DNA of 47,545 nucleotides from assembly GCA_017934525.1 (NCBI GenBank), contig JAGBJJ010000010.1:1-47545 (forward strand), written 5' to 3'. The translations under genes were made by a program, and so were the position numbers. The notes beneath the pieces are model-generated. The model worked only from the letters and a program-made list of their open reading frames with translations, did not search any database and was not told the DNA's origin. How positions within the stretch are numbered: position 1 is the stretch's first letter; each line of letters starts with the position of its first letter. Shown piece after piece: positions 35,026 to 41,488 of the stretch. This DNA comes from Prevotella sp. (GTDB lineage Bacteria; Bacteroidota; Bacteroidia; Bacteroidales; Bacteroidaceae).

Positions 35026-35988
35026 TTACTCTTCACTTAAACGCACTTCTCCGTACATTCCAATCTTCACAAACCCGTCGTTCTTGATGCGAACCTTCAC
35101 GGCATACACCAGGTCGGCCCGCTCGTCGTCGGTGAGGATGGTCTTGGGGGTAAACTCCGAGCGCGAGGATATCCACGAGACAGTGCCGCCATACTCCTTT
35201 CTCTGGTTGCCGCCATAGTCGGCATACACCTTCACCTTCTGCCCGAGCTTAACGCCCTGAAGCTGCGCCGAAGTGATGTAGGCCCGCATGTACATATTCT
35301 GTGTGTCGGCCATCTTGAACAGCGGTTTGCCTACGCTCACGAACTCGCCGCGCTCCACGTATTTCTCCATGACGGTGCCCTTCGTGGGCGCCACAATGTG
35401 GCACTTGCGCAGCATGTCCTGCAACTGGCTCACCTGCACATCGGCAGCAGCCGTCTGCTTGTCAAGGGCACGGGTGCTGGCAGATAGTGAGCTGACCTGC
35501 GCGTCGAGCTGTCGCTGCAGCACCTTCACCTGATTCGTGGCATCATCAAGCATCTTCGAGGGCGCAGCCCCATCGGCCACCAACTCCCTGTATCGCTGCT
35601 CGTCCTGCTGCGCCTTGGCCAGCTGCTGACGTGTGGCTGCAATCTGTCGCTCCATGTCGGGCTTCTGGCTCTGATACACCTCTTTCGTTGCCCCCAACTG
35701 CAGTATCTTCAGCCATATCTGCGTGGTGTCCACAAGTCCCACCTCACGGCCCATGGCCAGTTCGTCACCCTCGTTCACATCGAATGTCAACAGGGTGCCG
35801 CTCTGCTCAGCATACACCGTCGTTTCCGTGGCCTCAAACGTGCCGGTGGCATCGTATGCCTTCTCTCTGTTTCCGCATGCGGCCATCACCAAGGGTATGC
35901 CTGCCACAAGACAACAAGTAAGACTGACGTTTGAACTCCAGCGGCAGAAAGATGCAAAAACTCCAAAACTTCTTAACTTCTTTGTCAT
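35026..35988 (-). CDS. HlyD-type membrane fusion lipoprotein
   Basis: The 320-residue protein is the periplasmic adaptor of the exporter. It has a lipobox-like VMAACG at about Cys38, a biotinyl-lipoyl half (VYAEQSGTLLTFDVNEGDEL), a coiled-coil hairpin (MERQIAATRQQLAKAQQDEQ and VKVLQRQLDAQVSSL) and the second lipoyl half (IVAPTKGTVMEKYVERGEFV). It should link the inner-membrane permeases to the TolC protein encoded just upstream (14 bp gap). The region before the lipobox is long, about 37 residues, and contains RSFGVFASFCRWSS, which reads from a purine-rich repeat-like stretch; no ATG nearer to the hydrophobic segment is present. Confidence 0.88.
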   Translation of the reverse strand: MTKKLRSFGVFASFCRWSSNVSLTCCLVAGIPLVMAACGNREKAYDATGTFEATETTVYAEQSGTLLTFDVNEGDELAMGREVGLVDTTQIWLKILQLGATKEVYQSQKPDMERQIAATRQQLAKAQQDEQRYRELVADGAAPSKMLDDATNQVKVLQRQLDAQVSSLSASTRALDKQTAAADVQVSQLQDMLRKCHIVAPTKGTVMEKYVERGEFVSVGKPLFKMADTQNMYMRAYITSAQLQGVKLGQKVKVYADYGGNQRKEYGGTVSWISSRSEFTPKTILTDDERADLVYAVKVRIKNDGFVKIGMYGEVRLSEE

Positions 35989-36002
35989 CGTAACTTGAAA
36001 AT

Positions 36003-37265
36003 TTAATTGTTCGTTGTTATCTTGTTATCGTAGATTTCTTTCAGCATCTCAATCTCATGCATCGACTGCTGCACACGGGCGGCTTGCTCCTGATTGATTT
36101 CACGCACCAGGTCGTTCACGTCAATGATGCCATGCGCCAGCTTCGACTCGGCCGCCTTGCGCACGGCCGAGCGCAGCGCGATGATTTCCTCGTCGTCGGC
36201 CATCAGCCTCTTATAGCGGGCTATCTCCTCGTTCTGCTGAATCTGCTCAAGGCTGCTATTGAAGAGGAACACCGCGCGGTTTGTCTCCGTCAGACTGCGT
36301 TGCAGCTCTATCTTCGCCTTATCGTTTTTGCGGGTATAGAGTGCCCCTATGTTCCATGTGAGACGTGCCCCGATAAGGCCGTTCAGGCTCCAGTCGTGCG
36401 ACATCATGTCTTCAAACATGTTAAGCCCCGGATAGCCGTAGTAGCCCTGTGCAAACACGCTGAGCCGTGGCATCAGTACGGCCCTGAGCGCCTTTTCCTG
36501 TGCATCAGCAAGGCTCAGCTGCGCGTTGAAGAGCTGTATCTCCGGGCGATTATTCACACCGCCGACTTCAGTCATGGCAGGTTTCTGCACGTTCTTCACC
36601 TCCATGCCACAGAATGCGCTTAGCATCGACAGCAGCATCCGCTTCTGCGACTCCAGGTTGGCAGCTTGCTGCCCGACGTTCAGGCGTTCTGCCTTCACAT
36701 TCTGCCAGTCGCTCTCCGCCGCAGTTCCGCCCTTTACCATCGACATCAGCTTCCGCTCGTTGCCGGCAAGCAGTTCTTGCAAGTCGTGGTTCAGCAGCAT
36801 CTGCTCGTCGAGCATCAGCAGGGCGAAGTACATCTCGTTCACACGCTTGCGTATCTGATACATCGCCACCTCCGTCTGGGCCTCCTCCACCCTGCCCTGC
36901 CGACGGGCTATCTCTGCCGCCTGACGAATGGCACCACCGTCGAAGACCGTCTGCTGGACGTCGATGCCTACCCTGTACTGGTCTTTCGTCAGCCCCTTCA
37001 TGTCAATGCCCATTTGCCGGTAGGCTGCCATCATCTGGTCAGCAAAAGCCACCACGTTGCTCTGATAGGTGGCTTGCGCCGAGGCCGACACCTGCGGCAG
37101 CCATCCCTTGCGGATGTTGCTCACCGTCAGGTCGGTCGTCTTCTCTATGAGCCCGTACTGCCTGATGAGCGGATAGTTACGCTCTGCTGCCTGCTGACAT
37201 TCCTCCAACGTCTGTGCACCAGCCATTATAGGCAGCAGCATCATGATTGCTAATAGTTTCTTCAT
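36003..37265 (-). CDS. TolC-family outer-membrane efflux protein
   Basis: The 420-residue protein has a signal peptide (MKKLLAIMMLLPIMAGAQ) followed by TLEECQQAAERNYPLIRQYG, the first helix of the TolC repeat. Long helical segments (EIARRQGRVEEAQTEVAMYQ, AEIKLQRSLTE-like stretches) and short barrel strands follow, with the second repeat beginning near residue 200. It is the outer-membrane channel of the tripartite exporter. The ATG at 37265 is preferred over 37343 since the promoter box lies between them. It heads the operon and is divergent from the AraC-type gene. Confidence 0.9.
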   Translation of the reverse strand: MKKLLAIMMLLPIMAGAQTLEECQQAAERNYPLIRQYGLIEKTTDLTVSNIRKGWLPQVSASAQATYQSNVVAFADQMMAAYRQMGIDMKGLTKDQYRVGIDVQQTVFDGGAIRQAAEIARRQGRVEEAQTEVAMYQIRKRVNEMYFALLMLDEQMLLNHDLQELLAGNERKLMSMVKGGTAAESDWQNVKAERLNVGQQAANLESQKRMLLSMLSAFCGMEVKNVQKPAMTEVGGVNNRPEIQLFNAQLSLADAQEKALRAVLMPRLSVFAQGYYGYPGLNMFEDMMSHDWSLNGLIGARLTWNIGALYTRKNDKAKIELQRSLTETNRAVFLFNSSLEQIQQNEEIARYKRLMADDEEIIALRSAVRKAAESKLAHGIIDVNDLVREINQEQAARVQQSMHEIEMLKEIYDNKITTNN

Positions 37266-37293
37266 TGTGTCGCATTGCTTGGTTTCGATGGTG

Positions 37294-37301
37294 CAAAGAT
37301 A
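37294..37301 (-). promoter_or_regulatory. -7 promoter box of the TolC-HlyD-ABC operon
   Basis: The minus strand reads TATCTTTG then C, a full TAnnTTTG match, 29 bp before the ATG at 37265. The divergent AraC promoter box lies 99 bp away, so the regulator may act on both. Confidence 0.75.
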
Positions 37302-37399
37302 CAATATTTTTTCCGTGCCTCCATTATCTTTTAAACGGGACAAATGGTCTTTTTGTTCGATTTACACACAAAAAAGGGGGGCGTTTCCCTATTTTTTAT

Positions 37400-37407
37400 T
37401 ATCTTTG
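37400..37407 (+). promoter_or_regulatory. -7 promoter box of the AraC-type regulator gene
   Basis: TATCTTTG then C, a full match to TAnnTTTG, lies 27 bp before the ATG at 37434. Confidence 0.75.
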
Positions 37408-37433
37408 CATCCAGTGATTCCATCATCAGCATT

Positions 37434-38333
37434 ATGAACAGACAACCAAAACTCATGAACTCGTCGCTGATGCGCGACATTCTGAGCCCTCACATTGAGC
37501 AGTTGCGCCAGCAAATCTTCTTCAGCGACGAGCTGGGCATCATCCACGGCAACAGCCAGCTGTTTCAGCATGCCATACGGCTGGACCCGCCCTTCGCCAT
37601 CGACGACTACCGCTTGGGCATGGTCGTCAAGGGCCAGGCTACCATCAATCTTAATCTGGTTGAGAAACGCCTCGAAGCCGGCACGTTCGTATTCTTCGGG
37701 CCAGGCACCATCGTCAACCCCATTGATTTCTCTGCCGACTTCGAGGTGTATGGCGTTGTGCTTTTTGCCGATTTCCCCATGCCCTTCCTTCCAAGCCAGA
37801 TGCCCTCTGCCTTCAACGGCCCCATGCGCGACTTTCAGCTGCAGGTCGGCAAGGCCGACTTCGAGACGGCCGTCAACATCATCGACACGCTGTGGCTCAT
37901 CGTCCACCAGCCCGGCTACAGCCGTCCTACCGCCAGCAGTCTCGTGGCCGCGCTAATGCACCACTACGACGGGCTATACCACCGCCAGTCTGACGCACTG
38001 CGAGCATCGCGCACCCACGAGCAGAGCATCTTCGACCGTTTCATCTATCTGGTCAACCTTCACGCCGCTCGTGAGCACCATATCGGCTTCTATGCCGCGA
38101 AACTGTGCCTCACCGAACGCTATCTCGGCACTATCATCCGCCAGGCCAGCGGCGTCACGGCCAAAGAGTGGATTGACCGCGCACTCGTCACCCGCATCAA
38201 GGTGGAGCTGCGCCATACCGACAAGACCATCGGCCGAATTTCTGACGAGATGCACTTCGCAAACCCCTCGTTCTTCTGCAAATACTTCACGCGACTGACG
38301 TCGAAGACACCAACGGAATACAGGCTTGAGTAG
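37434..38333 (+). CDS. AraC-family transcriptional regulator next to the export operon
   Basis: The 299-residue cytoplasmic regulator has an N-terminal sensing domain with cupin-like strands (GMVVKGQATINLNLVEKRLE, GTFVFFGPGTIVNPIDF). The C-terminal double helix-turn-helix domain spans about residues 200-299: FYAAKLCLTERYLGTIIRQA for the first HTH and IGRISDEMHFANPSFFCKYF for the second, ending in SKTPTEYRLE. AraC proteins of this type bind direct repeats near promoters and respond to small molecules. Its promoter faces that of the TolC-HlyD-ABC operon across 99 bp, so it is probably the operon's regulator; that is inferred from position. Confidence 0.9.
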   Translation: MNRQPKLMNSSLMRDILSPHIEQLRQQIFFSDELGIIHGNSQLFQHAIRLDPPFAIDDYRLGMVVKGQATINLNLVEKRLEAGTFVFFGPGTIVNPIDFSADFEVYGVVLFADFPMPFLPSQMPSAFNGPMRDFQLQVGKADFETAVNIIDTLWLIVHQPGYSRPTASSLVAALMHHYDGLYHRQSDALRASRTHEQSIFDRFIYLVNLHAAREHHIGFYAAKLCLTERYLGTIIRQASGVTAKEWIDRALVTRIKVELRHTDKTIGRISDEMHFANPSFFCKYFTRLTSKTPTEYRLE

Positions 38334-38548
38334 ACTGACGGCATCCGACTGCCCCCCCGTAAGGATGCTCAAAACACTGAGAGCACACATACTTTATTAA
38401 AAAAGCACATAAATACCTTTCACTTTTGTAAGGTAAAAATCAGCAGATAACAACCTGAATCATACCCATTTCCCCTTGCTAAATGTTAAAAAACGAACTT
38501 AAACGCAAAATATTTACGAAATAATTTGGTTTATATCATAAACTTATT
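38334..38548. other. Intergenic region before the membrane-protein/winged-helix pair
   Basis: This AT-rich stretch, with the leader that follows, separates the AraC gene from the next start at 38660. I see a weak hairpin (TACCTT at 38414-38419 with AAGGTA at 38430-38435) that may end the AraC transcript, and the promoter at its right end. I see no gene here. Confidence 0.4.
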
Positions 38549-38556
38549 TATCTTTG
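38549..38556 (+). promoter_or_regulatory. -7 promoter box of the membrane-protein/winged-helix pair
   Basis: TATCTTTG is a full TAnnTTTG match, with TTGG about 20 bp upstream (38526-38529) as a candidate -33 element. The leader to the ATG at 38660 is about 100 nt. Confidence 0.7.
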
Positions 38557-38659
38557 TCCCGTAGTTCGAACACAAGAGGCAGAGTCTTGGCTTTCTGCAG
38601 GAGCCGGGACGAAGCCGGAGAACAAGTAAATGAAGTGTGTAATATCAAAAACAAGAACA

Positions 38660-39286
38660 ATGGAAGAAAAAAGCAACCTGACTGCCGAGCGCAGTTTGGA
38701 GATAATCAGAGAATCAATAGAGCGCAGCCAGCGCACCATCAACAAAAATTCGGCCATACCACTCATTTGGTGGGGACTCTGCGTGGTCGTATTCTCGTTG
38801 TTCATCGCCTACCTATGGAAGAATCATGGCGGACCAGCATGGAATATGCTCTGGGCCGTGTTATGGTTGGTAGGCTACGCAGGCAACAGGATAATTGACA
38901 AACGAAGGGAGAGCGTGCCGACAACCTTTGTCGGGAAGACCATCGGTCATGTGTGGGCAACGTTTGGCGTGTTCTGCTGTGGTGTTGGCATGATACTTGG
39001 TTTTATCGGCAGCGGAATGCTGCCCATGGAACTGATTATGGCCAAGGCATATGTGTTTGGCTGCATCACCAGCATCATCTCGCTCTGTTTCGGGATGGGT
39101 ACGACAATCACAGGACTCGTCATCCGAAACCGCATCATTCAGGTGTGCGGTCTTATCGCAGGCATCGGCGGATTCTTCGCTGCATTGCATTTCCCCGGTC
39201 ACACACAGCTCTATGTGATGGCAGTCGTGGCCTTGATTGGTCTGATTGTGCCAGGTGTGGCGATTTTCATGCAAAACCAGAAATAA
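38660..39286 (+). CDS. Multi-pass membrane protein of unknown function
   Basis: The 208-residue protein starts MEEKSNLTAERSLEIIRESI, an amphipathic cytoplasmic helix, followed by about six membrane segments (for example IPLIWWGLCVVVFSLFIAYL and LYVMAVVALIGLIVPGVAIF). No catalytic residues are recognised. It is followed after 12 bp by a small winged-helix regulator on the same strand. Pairs of this kind, a short MarR/HTH_34-type regulator with a membrane protein, recur in Bacteroidota; the role is not known to me. The ATG at 38660 is preferred over 38630 because of the A-rich leader AAAAACAAGAACA. Confidence 0.75.
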   Translation: MEEKSNLTAERSLEIIRESIERSQRTINKNSAIPLIWWGLCVVVFSLFIAYLWKNHGGPAWNMLWAVLWLVGYAGNRIIDKRRESVPTTFVGKTIGHVWATFGVFCCGVGMILGFIGSGMLPMELIMAKAYVFGCITSIISLCFGMGTTITGLVIRNRIIQVCGLIAGIGGFFAALHFPGHTQLYVMAVVALIGLIVPGVAIFMQNQK

Positions 39287-39294
39287 GGAGGTGA
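39284..39294 (+). promoter_or_regulatory. Canonical Shine-Dalgarno site before the winged-helix gene
   Basis: TAAGGAGGTGA lies four bases before the ATG at 39299 and overlaps the TAA of the preceding gene. It is complementary over its whole length to the conserved 3' end of 16S rRNA. Other starts in this window lack such a site, as is usual in Bacteroidota. Confidence 0.7.
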
Positions 39295-39298
39295 AAAC

Positions 39299-39592
39299 AT
39301 GTTTAAGCCATTAGACCCACTGCTGCACTCTGAGTTGCGCCTGGCCGTCATGTCGCTGCTCATCAGCGCCGACGATGCCGAGTTCCCATACATCAAGGAG
39401 CAGACGGGAGCCACGGCGGGCAATCTGAGTGTGCAGATAGACAAACTGTCGGCGGCGGGCTACATTGAGGTGGAAAAGACTTTCAAGGGCAAGCGTCCAT
39501 GCACACTCTGCCGCATCACAAAGAAAGGCCAACAGGCATTCGAAGAATACGTCGATGCGCTGAAAGGCTATCTCGATGTTAGTCATAAGTAG
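39299..39592 (+). CDS. Small winged-helix transcriptional regulator (MarR/HTH_34 type)
   Basis: The 97-residue protein is a single winged-helix domain: FKPLDPLLHSELRLAVMSLL, then FPYIKEQTGATAGNLSVQID as the recognition-helix region, then a wing with VEKTFKGKRPCTLCRITKKG and a final dimerisation helix EEYVDALKGYL. This is the HTH_34 type seen in many stand-alone regulators that pair with membrane proteins. It lies 12 bp after the membrane-protein gene and is probably translated from a strong Shine-Dalgarno site. It is followed by a hairpin. It may regulate its own operon. Confidence 0.88.
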   Translation: MFKPLDPLLHSELRLAVMSLLISADDAEFPYIKEQTGATAGNLSVQIDKLSAAGYIEVEKTFKGKRPCTLCRITKKGQQAFEEYVDALKGYLDVSHK

Positions 39593-39604
39593 AATGATTC
39601 TTAA

Positions 39605-39646
39605 TTAAGGGAGCATAGTGATAAACATCATTTTATGCTCCCTTAA
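39605..39646 (+). terminator. Terminator-like hairpin after the winged-helix gene
   Basis: TTAAGGGAGCATA at 39605-39617 pairs perfectly with its complement at 39634-39646 over 13 bp, with a 16-nt loop. It starts 12 bp after the stop codon; no long T-run follows. Confidence 0.7.
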
Positions 39647-39662
39647 TATCCCCTCTTAAATC

Positions 39663-39945
39663 CTAATCCCTCGTTTCTTTGTCCCATCCCAATTGTTCTA
39701 TCGGCATTTCCATTACTGCCGCACCGTAATGGCAATCATCTTTTAAACACCAATCGGGTAAGAAGGCATATCCTCTGTTCGCGCGTGCTGATATTATAGT
39801 TACGTAGTATCACGTAACAATTCGGGGAAAGGGTTGACGCTGCCATCAACTATGCTGTCGATGAGATTAAGTATTTTTTCCCAAACAAAACGCACTACCA
39901 GAGGCGACGTAGGGCGATTATTTGGCAGATGGGACAAACTTAATT
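39663..39945 (-). pseudogene. Frameshifted minus-strand gene remnant
   Basis: Two protein-like frames meet on the minus strand. One reads PTSPLVVRFVWEKILNLIDS and onward through DGSVNPFPELLRDTT to a TAA at 39800-39802. The other is open from 39809 (YYVTIISARANRGYAFLPDW through GAAVMEMPIEQLGWDKETRD) to a TAG at 39663-39665. They overlap by a few codons, so one frameshift near 39800-39815 would join them into about 95 codons. The right part overlaps the element shared with 46057-46133. No family is recognised. The upstream end has no clear start. Confidence 0.4.
39866..39939. repeat. Shared upstream element, copy A
   Basis: This segment aligns with 46057-46133 over about 75 bp with few gaps. 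Both begin ATTAAGTATTTTTT, contain AAACAAAACGCA, and end in GGACAAAC. It lies about 53 bp upstream of the promoter box of the membrane-anchored AraC-type gene. The remainder of 39647-40077 holds only the remnant and this promoter. Confidence 0.6.
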
Positions 39946-39991
39946 CGATAATAACAATAACCATAATTCGAAATATATCAATAATTTTTAG

Positions 39992-39999
39992 TACATTTG
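39992..39999 (+). promoter_or_regulatory. -7 promoter box of the membrane-anchored regulator
   Basis: TACATTTG then C matches TAnnTTTG and lies 78 bp before the ATG at 40078. Confidence 0.65.
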
Positions 40000-40077
40000 C
40001 AAACTGAAATTTGTAACACCAAACACAAAGCCAAAAAGTTTCCATAATTCACAGTGCGCTCATATACAACAATAACG

Positions 40078-41157
40078 ATGACAGACGAACTATACTTCCA
40101 AGTGATATTGGCTGCCTCCAGCTGTATGGTGGCAACGGGTCTTCTTATGGCTGCAGTAAAGACACCGACCGACGAACGGACAACCAAGTTCACTGACGTC
40201 AAGCATGGACTAACCATAGCCATGCTGCTCATAGGATTCCTCAACATGCTGCAGATAGGTTTCGATCCCCATGGCGGCTCCCGCTATCTGGGCAGTTGCA
40301 TCGCCTTAGCCGCCAGTTACATGCAAGCTATGATTTTCACCAATGCTGTCATCGTGCTCATCAGTCCTACCGAGGTTACACTGCGCCGGGTGATTCAGCA
40401 ACTTGGAGCGATTGCCGTGGTCAACACCCTGCTCGTCGGGGCTTATATCCTGCTACCCCTGCAGCATTTTTTCTACGTCTATGTGCTCTGCATTGTGCTC
40501 TACATAGCACAACTCATAGTCTACACACGCTGGTATATGCGATGCTACCGCCAGTTTGTATTCCAGATTTCAGCCTATTACGAAGAGGATGAAATCGAGC
40601 GCAGCCTACGCTGGTTAGGCATACTGTTCTGGGTGGCACTGGCCGTAGGCGTGCTGTCGCTGCTGATACCCATCATAGGCAGCCGCACGGTCGATGCCTG
40701 CCTCACGGCCCTGTTTGCCCTCTTCTACGTCTTTCTTGCCGCCTGTTTCATCAACTACCAACTCAGTTCGCCCATCATCCTTCCCGCACTGACCACTGTG
40801 CCCGGTGGGGAGACTGCCGACAATCCGCCCGTAGGCGAGCACCCCGACAAGCTGATGGCATGGATAGAGCGCAAGGGCTACTTGGAGACGAACCTGGCCG
40901 TAGAGGAGATTGCCAAGGAGCTGGACATGAGTCTCAGGCAGTTTCACCAGCATTTCGACAAGGTCGTGGGAGAGAACTTCCGCACGTGGCGCATCCGCAA
41001 ACGCATCGAACACGCCCGCCAGCTGCTGGCCGACCGTCCCGACTGGCCAGTGACACGCATCGCCCGCGAAAGCGGCTTCAACGACCGCAGCAACTTCTAC
41101 CAGCAGTTCAAACGTTTCACGGGTATCAAGGTGGCAGATTACAAGAAAGGCCGTTGA
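40078..41157 (+). CDS. Membrane-anchored AraC-type regulator
   Basis: The 359-residue protein has an N-terminal membrane part of about six or seven helices (residues about 5-235), with YFQVILAASSCMVATGLLMA first and TALFALFYVFLAACFINYQL last. It then has a Pro-rich linker and a C-terminal AraC-type HTH domain (residues about 262-359): LAVEEIAKELDMSLRQFHQH, the IRKRIEHARQLL linker helix and VTRIARESGFNDRSNFYQQF, ending in GIKVADYKKGR. This puts a DNA-binding domain on a membrane sensor without a kinase. The ATG at 40078 is preferred over a GTG at 40054. No target gene is shown by the sequence; the convergent 1372-residue gene and the MACPF gene are nearby candidates. Confidence 0.85.
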   Translation: MTDELYFQVILAASSCMVATGLLMAAVKTPTDERTTKFTDVKHGLTIAMLLIGFLNMLQIGFDPHGGSRYLGSCIALAASYMQAMIFTNAVIVLISPTEVTLRRVIQQLGAIAVVNTLLVGAYILLPLQHFFYVYVLCIVLYIAQLIVYTRWYMRCYRQFVFQISAYYEEDEIERSLRWLGILFWVALAVGVLSLLIPIIGSRTVDACLTALFALFYVFLAACFINYQLSSPIILPALTTVPGGETADNPPVGEHPDKLMAWIERKGYLETNLAVEEIAKELDMSLRQFHQHFDKVVGENFRTWRIRKRIEHARQLLADRPDWPVTRIARESGFNDRSNFYQQFKRFTGIKVADYKKGR

Positions 41158-41410
41158 ACCTTGGCTATTGCACAAGTGCAATGAAGGCGTGGATAATATT
41201 TGTCGAAATGCCCCGATACGACATCGCTAACTGCATTTTTACCGTTACCGATGTGCTATCAATTTTTGCAGACGAAATAAACGTAAATAGCAATGGATTC
41301 AGAGGTGGTGCAACGCGCGGTAACGACCGACGATTTGTTCCGTGGCAGAATATTATAAGAAGCCTGCCACTTGAGCCAAAGTACCGGGACACAGAAATAA
41401 TTGAAAAATA
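41158..41410. other. Intergenic region after the membrane-anchored regulator
   Basis: A small palindrome, ATTGCAC-AA-GTGCAAT, lies at 41167-41182. From the ATG at 41181 a 76-codon plus-strand frame runs to a TAG at 41409-41411 (begins MKAWIIFVEMPRYDIANC). It has no promoter or recognisable domain. I list it as a possibility only; the stretch may be decayed sequence. Confidence 0.25.
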
Positions 41411-41462
41411 GAGGTTGTGCCAAGTCCATCCCAACATGCGAATGGAATCTTGGCACAACCTC
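41411..41462. terminator. Bidirectional terminator hairpin before the 1372-residue gene
   Basis: GAGGTTGTGCCAAG at 41411-41424 pairs perfectly with its complement at 41449-41462, and the inner TCCAT/ATGGA can extend the stem after a small bulge. It lies 26 bp after the stop codon of the minus-strand gene and downstream of the plus-strand regulator. Confidence 0.75.
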
Positions 41463-41488
41463 AGCTGTTCTGGGCGTACAGAGACTAC

